In this document: in pieces, positions 1-7,184 of the stretch
Layout: each line of letters starts with the position of its first letter
Position numbering within the stretch: the stretch's first letter is position 1
Assembly (NCBI GenBank): GCA_913042885.1
Contig: CAJWLW010000063.1
Location: 1-19,326 of the forward strand
DNA length: 19,326 bases
Direction of reading: 5' to 3'
Source: an uncultured Lentisphaeria bacterium
GTDB taxonomy: Bacteria > Verrucomicrobiota > Lentisphaeria > JABSQK01 > CAJWLW01
The notes under the pieces: generated by a model
Told to the model about the DNA's origin: nothing
The model's database searches: none
Seen by the model: the letters and a program-made list of their open reading frames with translations, nothing else
Made by a program: the position numbers and the translations under genes

Positions 1-452
1 GTCGTGGCGACAGATACACTGTCGAAGACCGCATCGACCGCGACCCCGGCCAGCAGCTTCTGCTCCTGCAGCGGGATGCCGAGTTTCTCATACGTATCGA
101 GCAGTTCGGGGTCGACTTCGTCGAGGCTGGCGAGCTCTTTCTTCTGCTTCGGCGCCGAGTAGTAGATCATGTCCTGGAAATCGATCGGCGGATAGTGGAC
201 GTGCGGCCACTGCGGTTCTTCCATAGTCTGCCAGTGTGCAAAGGACTTGAGCCGGAAGTTCAGGAGAAATTCCGGCTCGTTCTTCTTTGCCGAGATGAAA
301 CGAATGATCTCTTCGTTCAAGCCTTTCGGCGCACTGTCCGCCTCGATATCGGTGACGAACCCCCACTTGTACTCCTGCTCGATCGACTTGGCGATGATCT
401 CATCCGACTCACTGACTGTTTCGGGTACCTGAATTGCGTCATTCTGTGCCAT
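1..452 (-). CDS. sufB: Fe-S cluster assembly scaffold SufB, N-terminal part (runs off left edge)
   Basis: This is the first 150 codons of SufB, the scaffold subunit of the SUF (SufBCD) complex that builds iron-sulfur clusters in the cytoplasm. The reading frame starts at the ATG at 452-450 ([18 protein letters not shown]) and stays open to the window edge with no stop. The SufB signature region around residues 75-105 is clear: [20 protein letters not shown] followed by [12 protein letters not shown], then [19 protein letters not shown] and [20 protein letters not shown]. Full SufB is about 470-480 residues, so two thirds is missing, including the C-terminal beta-helix. Only a weak AAGG-type ribosome site precedes the start. 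The leader contains an IscR-like dyad and a hairpin with a T run. Downstream suf genes presumably lie outside the window. Identification is from sequence pattern and is strong. Confidence 0.93.
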   Translation of the reverse strand, partial: MAQNDAIQVPETVSESDEIIAKSIEQEYKWGFVTDIEADSAPKGLNEEIIRFISAKKNEPEFLLNFRLKSFAHWQTMEEPQWPHVHYPPIDFQDMIYYSAPKQKKELASLDEVDPELLDTYEKLGIPLQEQKLLAGVAVDAVFDSVSVAT

Positions 453-486
453 ATTAAAATGCGACCTTGTTAGTCCGGTTTTATCG

Positions 487-512
487 CAAAAAAAGACGCC
501 GCCTAAAGCGGC
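487..512 (-). terminator. Hairpin plus T-tract (rho-independent terminator or leader attenuator)
   Basis: Read on the minus strand, a five-base-pair GC stem (GCCGC/GCGGC, 498-502 with 508-512, five-base loop) is followed after GTC by seven T residues (494-488). It has the form of an intrinsic terminator for leftward transcription. It lies 36 bases before the sufB start and 18 bases after a candidate promoter, so it either ends transcription arriving from the right or sits in the sufB leader. Confidence 0.6.
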
Positions 513-529
513 ATTAGATTGATATAAGC

Positions 530-558
530 AAAATAGGACTAAATTGATCCTATTTCAA
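530..558 (-). promoter_or_regulatory. Candidate sufB promoter with overlapping IscR-like (Rrf2-type) dyad
   Basis: On the minus strand TTGAAA (558-553) and TATTTT (535-530) are separated by 17 bases, a plausible sigma-70 promoter. Within it is a perfect eight-base inverted repeat, AAATAGGA and TCCTATTT, at 531-538 and 548-555 with a nine-base spacer (25 bases in total). The core (GACTAAATTGATC on the plus strand) agrees at 11 of 13 positions with the E. coli IscR type-1 core GACTRWWWYAGTC as I remember it. IscR-family repressors commonly control suf operons, so the position fits. The assignment to an Rrf2 regulator is inference. Confidence 0.5.
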
Positions 559-769
559 GCAGGGATCGAGATACAATCCACATAAGCCGGGCGAACCAGA
601 CGCTCGATGGCGCTGGCTGGGACTCCGGGAAGGCACCACACGGGATTGGCACATATTCTTTTAACTCCTTGCAGAACAAAGGGTAATGGTGCCCAGATCG
701 ACTCAGCCATGCGCCGGTTCTGCCGCAGTAGCGTGGTCTGCAACAGGCTGTCGCGCGGATTACTCAGGA
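555..769. other. Stretch without a convincing gene (possible decayed coding sequence)
   Basis: No convincing gene was found. On the minus strand one frame is open from upstream of 769 to a TGA at 557-555 (it includes residues LQTTLLRQNRRMAESIWAPL), but it has no good start or ribosome site and I do not recognise it. It could be the 3' remnant of a gene that shared a transcript with the stub at 770-856. It ends just before the terminator-like hairpin at 487-512. Confidence 0.3.
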
Positions 770-856
770 TCAGCCCATTTCCGCGACTTTCTCCTGCAAA
801 GAGGGATAACGCTCGACCGACATGATGTAGAGAATGTTGGGACGTGTTTGACTCAT
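770..856 (-). pseudogene. Short ORF resembling a truncated sulfatase N-terminus
   Basis: A 28-residue reading frame starts MSQTRPNILYIMS and ends at a TGA (772-770). The opening matches the usual start of arylsulfatase-family proteins (RPNILxIMSDDH), in which the first metal-binding aspartates follow immediately. Here those aspartates are absent and the protein continues VERYPSLQEKVAEMG before stopping, so a functional sulfatase of about 450-550 residues is not present. It begins 28 bases after the end of the aminopeptidase gene on the same strand. An internal deletion or decay of a sulfatase gene is the simplest reading, but a 13-residue similarity is thin evidence. Confidence 0.35.
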
Positions 857-884
857 ATCACGCCTGGCGCTTTAGAATTCTTCG

Positions 885-2330
885 TCACTTCGACCGGTAA
901 AAAGCCTTGTAGCCCTTGTATGCCATGTACGTGTCGAGCTTGCTGGCCACCTCCCACGGGGCGTGCATGCTCAACAGGCCGACACCGCAGTCGACCACTT
1001 CCATCTCGTAGCGCGCCAACATGTAGGAAATCGTGCCGCCGCCGCCCTGGTCGACTTTGCCGATCTCGCCGGTCTGCCAGAGCACCCCGGCATTGTCGAA
1101 GATCTGCCGGCACTCGGCCATGAACTCGGCCGACGCGTCGTTGCTGCCGCTTTTGCCGCGGGAGCCAACGTATTTTGTCAGTACCAGGCCGCGGTTCAGC
1201 CGCGCCATGTTCTTGTTCGGCGAACTTACTTCCGGATAATTCGGGTCGTGCAGTGCGTTGACGTCGGCCGACAGCATTTTGGATTTCTTCAGGCAACGGC
1301 GCAACTCGAGATCGCTGTAGTTGTCGACCGCCAGATTACAGACCTCGGCCATGACATTTTCGAACAGAAAACTGTTCATGCCGGTGGCGCCAACCGAACC
1401 GATCTCCTCCTTGTCACAAAGGATGCACAGCGCGGTGTATTCCGGGACCTGCTTGAGATCGAGCAGGCCGCGGATCGCGGTATAGGCCGATATCCTGTCG
1501 TCGTGGCCATACGCCAGAATCATCGAACGGTCAATGCCGAGGTCTCTCGCCGGTCCTGCCGGTACGATCTCGAGCTCGGCACTCGCCAGGTCCGCTTCGT
1601 CGAAGCCGTATTTCTTGTGCAGAATGTCGAGCACATTGAGCTTGATCGCATCACTGTCGTTTTTGCCGCCTGCCGTGCCGCTGCCGAACAGCACGTTCAG
1701 TCCTTCGCCGGTGATGCCGTCGCGCAATTTCTTGTCTCCCTGGGCCTGCCCGAGATGCGGCAGCAGATCTGTGATGACAAACACCGGGTCATCGGCGTCC
1801 TCACCGATTGTTACCTTGACAGTGATGCCGTTCTTGCGCACGACGACTCCGTGCAGCGCCAGCGGCATTGCCACCCACTGGTACTTCTTGATGCCGCCGT
1901 AGTAATGCGTGTCGAGCAGCGCCATGCCGCCCTCCTCGTACAGCGGTCGTGGCTTGAGGTCGAGGCGCGGTGAATCGGTGTGGCCGCCGACGATGCGCAT
2001 GCCCTCGGTGAGCGGGCGTTTGCCTACCTGAAAGAGAAGCAGGGTCTTGCCCTTGATGGTCACATAGACTTTGTCGCCGGGCGCCAGCCGTTCGCCGGCC
2101 TCGACATAACTGTCGAAGTTGCGGAACCCGTGTGCCTTTGCCAGCGCCACGCCTTCATCGTTGGCTTCGCGTTCGGTTTTTACGATGCTGATGAACTGGC
2201 GGTAGTCGTCGCCGAACTCGTCTATACGTTTGCGTTCTGCTGCTTTGATGTCTTTCCACGCGTCGCTATCATCGATCAGCAGGTGACTTAGGCCTGCGGA
2301 TTTCCCACTTTTCTTCGCTTGGGTCTTCAT
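885..2330 (-). CDS. M18 family metallo-aminopeptidase
   Basis: This is a cytoplasmic binuclear zinc aminopeptidase of family M18 (aspartyl aminopeptidase-like), which removes N-terminal residues from peptides. The M18 signatures are present in order, numbered from the chosen start: GGHTDSPRLDLKPRPLYE with metal ligand His117, YGHDDR at about 276-279 with the bridging Asp, DKEEIGS at about 307-313 with the catalytic and metal-binding Glu pair, and SMHAPWE with the last His ligand near 456. The length of 481 residues matches the family. The frame is open 32 codons further upstream. I chose the ATG at 2330-2328 (MKTQAKKSGKSAG) because the upstream extension is low in conserved character; no strong ribosome site marks it. 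The gene is divergent from the tRNA gene, and its role is probably general peptide turnover. Confidence 0.9.
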   Translation of the reverse strand: MKTQAKKSGKSAGLSHLLIDDSDAWKDIKAAERKRIDEFGDDYRQFISIVKTEREANDEGVALAKAHGFRNFDSYVEAGERLAPGDKVYVTIKGKTLLLFQVGKRPLTEGMRIVGGHTDSPRLDLKPRPLYEEGGMALLDTHYYGGIKKYQWVAMPLALHGVVVRKNGITVKVTIGEDADDPVFVITDLLPHLGQAQGDKKLRDGITGEGLNVLFGSGTAGGKNDSDAIKLNVLDILHKKYGFDEADLASAELEIVPAGPARDLGIDRSMILAYGHDDRISAYTAIRGLLDLKQVPEYTALCILCDKEEIGSVGATGMNSFLFENVMAEVCNLAVDNYSDLELRRCLKKSKMLSADVNALHDPNYPEVSSPNKNMARLNRGLVLTKYVGSRGKSGSNDASAEFMAECRQIFDNAGVLWQTGEIGKVDQGGGGTISYMLARYEMEVVDCGVGLLSMHAPWEVASKLDTYMAYKGYKAFYRSK

Positions 2331-2393
2331 TTGCTGGTATCCGTGGTCGAGTGGTCGGGTGTTGACGGTTGATCCTGATATTGTACCGCCAGT

Positions 2394-2422
2394 TTGGCCT
2401 GTCAGCGAACTGCAAGTAGATT
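2394..2422 (+). promoter_or_regulatory. Candidate promoter for tRNA-Leu
   Basis: TTGGCC (2394-2399) and TAGATT (2417-2422) are spaced by 17 bases and would start transcription about 18 bases before the mature tRNA 5' end. Each hexamer matches the sigma-70 consensus at four of six positions, so this is only a plausible candidate. Confidence 0.3.
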
Positions 2423-2446
2423 TCAAGGTAAGATCATATGTACGCC

Positions 2447-2531
<85 letters not shown>

Positions 2532-2872
2532 AGAAAATTCGAGTTTCCGCCTTCAGCCCGGCGGTACAGAAGACACAACCTGCAGAATATAGTTGCCCCC
2601 AAAATTGTGCGCTTTCGGTCGGTGCTGCGCCTTGTACGACAGACGTCACCACCGGAGGATTCCATGCCCAGATTCTCAACGTGATTTATGCGGGCGAAGC
2701 CGTCGGCACCGCTGTACATCGAGCTGCTGGCCTGGAGCCTGTCTCTCACGCTGCCTGGCCTACTGGTCGCCGACCGGCCGCGGGCATGCCAAACCGAAGC
2801 GTCGCCGCAGATTCAACTTCGATCGCGCCGCTGTCTATTGCGAATCTATCGGAACGGCATATTGTGTCTGCT
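2532..2872. other. Intergenic stretch between tRNA-Leu and the GH42-like gene
   Basis: No convincing gene was found in these 341 bases. A CCGCC/GGCGG hairpin (2547-2551 with 2560-2564) lacks a T run. A strong ribosome-site match, GGAGG, stands just before an ATG at 2664, but that frame stops after six codons (MPRFST). After a single in-frame TGA and TTT it reopens at ATG 2688 as a 63-residue frame beginning MRAKPSAPLYIELLAW, with a hydrophobic segment. This could be a tiny leader peptide with a small membrane peptide, a broken gene, or chance. The frame overlaps the start of the next gene. Confidence 0.4.
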
Positions 2873-5578
2873 ATGTTAACTCGATACGCGTTGAGACTCG
2901 CAGGAATTGCGATCATCGCTGGTACCGGTTTCAGCCGGGGCGCTGCGGCGATCGAGATGTATCCGGGCAACACCCCTGGCGCGTTCGCAAACCGGCCGAC
3001 GGACTACGCGTCGGCGACTGTCGCAGACGACGGTACGCAAACCTTCACCGTCGACGGCCGCACCGGTGATGGTTTTCACTGGTTCTTGAGTATCGGTGAC
3101 GATGTTGCAGCAAAATGCCGGGTGCAGTACAGCATAACCGGCGAGAACGTCGGCCGCTTCGAAGCCCGCCACAATGTCTGGATCGAACTGAGGGAGCGGC
3201 GCGGAGACGGCACCAAGCTGGTGTCATTGTTCACAGCTGCCGGCAGCAAAGACGAGATCATCGCCGAGGCCGAGTTCACCACCAACGCCCGTTACCGCGC
3301 TCACGGCATCCATATCGAGATCGGTGTCCGCCGAACCGGCATCGCAAAGCTGACGATCAACAATCTGCGCATCGAATACGACAGCAACGTGCCGAGCGAC
3401 GAAGCGCTGACGGCAACCCTGTCGCAGCCGCCCGCCTTTAATGCAAGCGTCCGCCACAGCGCGGATGCAGTCGACCTCATGGTGGACGACGAACTGCTCC
3501 CCGGCATCTCTTACTGCAAGCCGCGTTTTGGGCAGGAGGCCCACGAACAGATGCGACTGGCCGGCGTTCGGGTGCACAGGGTAAGGATCAACGGCGGCGG
3601 GCCGTCGGACGAGTATGCCCGCCTCGACCCGATCTGGAAGCGCTCCGAATATATCGACTACGTCGCTCTCGACCGGATTTTGGGCAAAGTCTGTCGGCCC
3701 GACACCGATGTCATTCTCGAGATCCTGCTGCAACGACCACCGCGATGGTGGCTCGCCGAACATGTCGACGATGCACCCGTGTGCGATCTTGACCCGGCCT
3801 GGCGCGCCTATGCCGCCAAGCTGTTGCGCCTGGTCCTTGCCCGAGTCCGTGAGGGCCGCTACCCCGGCCGCGTCATCGGGTGCCACGTGCTGCTGGGCGC
3901 TGGATTCAACGAGCGCCCCTGGCCGGAACGCGAAAATCACGACGCCTACATCGCCGAGTTCCGTCAATGGCTGACAACGCAGTACGGGACCGATGAAGCG
4001 TTGCGTGAAGCATGGCGATCGGACACGGTCACACTGCAAAGCGCCACGCCGAAGCCGATCAAACGCTGGCCGCGCGGCAACGTCGGCCTGCTCATCCATC
4101 CGCAGGCGAATCGAGCCGGCATCGACAGCATGCGCTTCTACAATCGCTCCTGGGCCGACACGCATCTGTTCCTCGCAGCGGAGATCAAGAAAGCTACCCA
4201 AGGCCGATACCTCACCGGCATCGTCGACGGGCCGCTGCTGCTGATGGCCAACCGCTGGGACAACACCTATGATCCGGCCGCGGCCGCTATCCTGCCGATC
4301 CTCGAATCGGCGCAGGTCGACTATCTCGAAATTCCGGCTTCTCTCCTGCTCACGAGCCATGGCAATGACATCGCCGGAGCGGAGTTGCTGTTGTGTGAAA
4401 TGGCACGACGACACGGCAAATACTTTTGGGTGCGGCTGGTGAAACCAACACCGTCGATTCTGCGCCGGGTCTTTGCCGCTACCCTGACTGAGTCGTGTGG
4501 GCTGCACGTAGTGACCGATCGGTCACTCGAGATGCCCGTTGCGGAGCTGCAGACGTGGGTGACAATTCAGGATAAATCCCGCCTGCTGCCGCGTGGCCGG
4601 CAGCGGGAACTGGCGATCGTCATCGACCCCGGGATCGGCCTGAACCTGGCACCCGATCCTACCGCCGCCGTCCTGACGGGGCAGGCTCCCCAAACCCGCT
4701 TGAGCGGGGTCGATAACGTGGGAGTCCAGGACGTGCCAACGTCGCGCCGTTCCCAGTCGGCATCGCTGCCGTTCTATCTCACCGAGGCGCCCCGCACCGC
4801 CTGGAGTCGCAGCGGGGTGCCGTGGCAGGCTGTGTTTATCGATGACTTCGATCCCGACCGCTACCGGATCATAGTTTTTTATCACATCCTCCAGCTTACC
4901 GATGCGCGCCGGAAAATCATGGACTCATGCAAGAGCGACGAACGCACGGTCGTCTGGCAGTGGGCGGACGCCACCATCGGTGACAACACGATCAGCAGCA
5001 AGAACCAGCGTGAGATGTTCGGCATCGATGTACGCCTGAAACCCGGCAGTTGGCCGCTCCGCCTGCAGCCTTCCGAGTTGCTGGCCAATATCGTCCCGCC
5101 CGGTTACCGGTTTTCATGGGACTTCTGCGGTGTCCGCCGTTACGGTAATCGCGGAGCCGCGGACGTTGCGATCAACCCGATGTTCGTTGTTGACGACGAC
5201 GACGCACAAATCCTGGCACGCCACGAGAGTGGCGAAGGTGCCATCGCCATGAAAATTCTGCCGGACTGGAATTCGATCTACAGCGCCTCTCCCGTCCTCG
5301 ATCCGGTGCTGTTGCGGACGGCAGCGCGGCAGAGCGGCGCGCACATATATCTCGACAGCGACGACATTCTCTTCGTCAACGATTCGTTTATCGCTATCTA
5401 CACCATGCGTGACGGCGTCCGGGCGCTGAACTTGCCGGAGTCTCAGCCGCTTTACGAAATCTTCCGGGACCAGAGCCTGGCAACGTCTGAGTCGCACAAT
5501 ATCGATGTGAAGGACCGTCGCACCTACCTCTTCTATCGAGGCACAAAGGAAGCGTGGATGGCCGCGGCGGTGGAGTAG
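2873..5578 (+). CDS. Exported GH42-like (beta-galactosidase-type) protein, possibly catalytically altered
   Basis: This 901-residue protein appears exported. It starts with a classical signal peptide (MLTRYALRLAGIAIIAGTG, cleavage likely near residue 26 after GAAA). Residues about 40-160 look like a beta-sandwich carbohydrate-binding-like domain (WIELRE, TINNLRIEY). The middle is a GH-A/GH42-type TIM barrel: a family-like FRQWLTTQYGTDEALREAW segment follows Asn346-Glu347, the place of the acid/base Glu, and FYNRSWADTHLFLAAEIKKA follows further on. Where relatives usually have HGKLWF followed by an acidic residue, this protein has HGKYFWVRLVKP (514-525) with no Glu or Asp, so the nucleophile may be missing. 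The C-terminal third resembles the GH42 glutamine-amidotransferase-like trimerisation domain. The reading frame extends upstream through the tRNA, but the signal peptide fixes the ATG at 2873. Substrate is unknown. It heads a run of sugar-related genes. Confidence 0.7.
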   Translation: MLTRYALRLAGIAIIAGTGFSRGAAAIEMYPGNTPGAFANRPTDYASATVADDGTQTFTVDGRTGDGFHWFLSIGDDVAAKCRVQYSITGENVGRFEARHNVWIELRERRGDGTKLVSLFTAAGSKDEIIAEAEFTTNARYRAHGIHIEIGVRRTGIAKLTINNLRIEYDSNVPSDEALTATLSQPPAFNASVRHSADAVDLMVDDELLPGISYCKPRFGQEAHEQMRLAGVRVHRVRINGGGPSDEYARLDPIWKRSEYIDYVALDRILGKVCRPDTDVILEILLQRPPRWWLAEHVDDAPVCDLDPAWRAYAAKLLRLVLARVREGRYPGRVIGCHVLLGAGFNERPWPERENHDAYIAEFRQWLTTQYGTDEALREAWRSDTVTLQSATPKPIKRWPRGNVGLLIHPQANRAGIDSMRFYNRSWADTHLFLAAEIKKATQGRYLTGIVDGPLLLMANRWDNTYDPAAAAILPILESAQVDYLEIPASLLLTSHGNDIAGAELLLCEMARRHGKYFWVRLVKPTPSILRRVFAATLTESCGLHVVTDRSLEMPVAELQTWVTIQDKSRLLPRGRQRELAIVIDPGIGLNLAPDPTAAVLTGQAPQTRLSGVDNVGVQDVPTSRRSQSASLPFYLTEAPRTAWSRSGVPWQAVFIDDFDPDRYRIIVFYHILQLTDARRKIMDSCKSDERTVVWQWADATIGDNTISSKNQREMFGIDVRLKPGSWPLRLQPSELLANIVPPGYRFSWDFCGVRRYGNRGAADVAINPMFVVDDDDAQILARHESGEGAIAMKILPDWNSIYSASPVLDPVLLRTAARQSGAHIYLDSDDILFVNDSFIAIYTMRDGVRALNLPESQPLYEIFRDQSLATSESHNIDVKDRRTYLFYRGTKEAWMAAAVE

Positions 5579-5584
5579 GGCCGT

Positions 5585-5601
5585 GTGCGAAGTGATCGCA
5601 C
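5585..5601 (+). other. Small hairpin in the GH42-like/ROK gap
   Basis: GTGCGA (5585-5590) and TCGCAC (5596-5601) form a perfect six-base-pair stem with a five-base loop just after the stop of the GH42-like gene. There is no T run, so it is not a standard intrinsic terminator. It may protect the 3' end of the message or be incidental. Confidence 0.35.
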
Positions 5602-5705
5602 TGTACTGGACTCGTCGATACCTTGTCAATCTTCGGGCGGGCTATAGGTTAGCCGCTTAGCTGCTCCGACAACTGTGCGACCATCGTTATGCCAGTACGT
5701 CCCCC

Positions 5706-7109
5706 ATGCGTGAACTGAAAAATCTGCCGTTACCGGAAGGCGGGGCTTCGCCGCCGCTGGAACCGGGTTTCCGGGCGCCGGTCCTGGCGAACCGTGCTTA
5801 CCGCCAAGCCGTTCAAACAGCGGGCGGCGTGCCGGTGAGCGTGGCGCTGGAGCGGACAGACGGAGATTACTCGCGCCTCGAAACCGCAGTGTTTGCCGAC
5901 GAACATACCGGCAGCGCTGCGAACTTCGCATATACCGAGCGCTGGCTGAAGTTTGCACTTTGGGCGTACGGTGGATGGCGTGTCCATTATTCCGGACCGC
6001 GGCAACTTGGTGAACAATTGCAGGCTCACTATCGCGACAGCGCCGTCGGCCGTTTCGACGCCGAGGTGATGGGCGAACGGGTCTATGAGTGCCCCTTCGA
6101 GCTGAGCATCGTCGATGCCGGCGAGGTGCCGCAGGAGGGCGATGTCAGTTCACCGCTCGGACGGCACCTGGACGGCTGCCGCATCGGCTTCGACCTTGGG
6201 GCCAGCGATCGAAAGGTCGCCGCGGTGATCGACGGCGAGACGGTCTACAGCAACGAAGTCGAGTGGGATCCGAAGCCGCAAACCGATCCGCAGTGGCATT
6301 ATGACCAGATAAACGAGTCGCTCAAGGATGCCGCCTCCCATCTGCCGCGTGTCGATGCCATCGGAGGCAGTGTTGCCGGTATCTACGTGAACAATCGGGT
6401 GCAGATCGCGTCGCTGTTCCGTGGTGTCGATCCAGGCGATTTCGAGGCCCGAGTCAAACCACTTTTTTTGCTCCTGCGCGACGAGTGGGGTGTGCCGTTC
6501 GAGCTCGCCAACGACGGTGAGGTGACTGCTCTGGCCGGTTCCATGAGTATCGACGCCAACGGCGTGCTCGGCGTTGCCATGGGCTCGAGCGAAGCCGCTG
6601 GTTACGTCAACCCGCGCGGCAACATCACTTCCTGGCTCAACGAGCTGGCCTTCGCGCCGGTCGACTATAATCCCGCCGGGCCGATCGACGAATGGTCGGG
6701 CGACCGGGGCGGCGGGGCACTTTATTTCTCGCAGCAGTGCACCGCGCGTCTTCACGACGTTGCCGGCATCGAACTGGCAGACGATCTGCCGCAGCCGGAA
6801 AAACTCAAAGCGATCCAGGCGCTGATGAAAGAAGGCGATGCACGCGCCGAAAGAATCTATCAGACCATTGGCACCTACTTCGGATATGCCCTGGCGCATT
6901 ACAACGATTACTACGACTTCGAGCACGTCCTGATTCTCGGACGTATTACCTCGGGGCCCGGCGGCCAGATCATTCTCGATGAGGCCCGCAACGTCTTGAA
7001 CACTGATTTCCCCGAGCTCGCCGAGTCGATCCGTTTTCACACGCCAGACGAAAAATTCAAACGCCACGGACAGGCCATGGTTGCTGCCAGCTTGCCCTCA
7101 CTGAAGTAA
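5706..7109 (+). CDS. ROK-family protein (sugar kinase-like) with N-terminal extension
   Basis: This 467-residue protein contains a ROK (repressor, ORF, kinase) fold in its C-terminal 310 residues. The phosphate-1 motif appears as IGFDLGASDRKVAAV (from residue 160), followed by DAIGGSVAGIYVNNRVQIA and the catalytic-site region LANDGEVTAL (Asp near 268). GVLGVAMGSSEAAGYV and LILGRITSGPGGQ resemble the adenosine-binding part. ROK kinases phosphorylate sugars such as glucose, N-acetylglucosamine or N-acetylmannosamine. The zinc-binding CxCGxxGC motif is absent, and about 155 extra residues precede the kinase core with no helix-turn-helix that I can see, so it is neither a typical kinase (about 300 residues) nor a typical NagC-type repressor. 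It lies between a glycosidase-like gene and a deacetylase gene, which fits amino-sugar metabolism. Kinase activity is likely but unproven. The ATG at 5706 has no good ribosome site. Confidence 0.8.
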   Translation: MRELKNLPLPEGGASPPLEPGFRAPVLANRAYRQAVQTAGGVPVSVALERTDGDYSRLETAVFADEHTGSAANFAYTERWLKFALWAYGGWRVHYSGPRQLGEQLQAHYRDSAVGRFDAEVMGERVYECPFELSIVDAGEVPQEGDVSSPLGRHLDGCRIGFDLGASDRKVAAVIDGETVYSNEVEWDPKPQTDPQWHYDQINESLKDAASHLPRVDAIGGSVAGIYVNNRVQIASLFRGVDPGDFEARVKPLFLLLRDEWGVPFELANDGEVTALAGSMSIDANGVLGVAMGSSEAAGYVNPRGNITSWLNELAFAPVDYNPAGPIDEWSGDRGGGALYFSQQCTARLHDVAGIELADDLPQPEKLKAIQALMKEGDARAERIYQTIGTYFGYALAHYNDYYDFEHVLILGRITSGPGGQIILDEARNVLNTDFPELAESIRFHTPDEKFKRHGQAMVAASLPSLK

Positions 7110-7140
7110 CGTCTCAAACAAAACCCGCGATTTGCTGTTG

Positions 7141-7174
7141 GCTGTGGAACCGTCGTTCCCGGCCGTTCCACAGC
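7141..7174 (+). promoter_or_regulatory. Perfect 10-bp inverted repeat directly before the PIG-L gene ribosome site
   Basis: GCTGTGGAAC (7141-7150) and GTTCCACAGC (7165-7174) are exact complements with a 14-base loop. The stem ends directly before GAGAAG and the ATG at 7185. A second GTTCC inside the loop (7155-7159) can pair with GGAAC (7146-7150) instead, giving two alternative folds. It has no T run. It may control translation or message processing, or be a dyad operator. The sequence feature is certain; the function is inferred. Confidence 0.6.
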
Positions 7175-7184
7175 GAGAAGTAAC

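Noticed and set aside
963..1973. Long plus-strand open frame of 336 codons opposite the M18 aminopeptidase gene
   Set aside because: The minus strand encodes all M18 motifs, so the plus-strand frame is a shadow.
3224..4507. Long minus-strand open frame of 427 codons opposite the GH42-like gene
   Set aside because: It is antisense to a gene with a signal peptide and family motifs; its protein has no recognisable domain and such shadows are common in GC-rich DNA.
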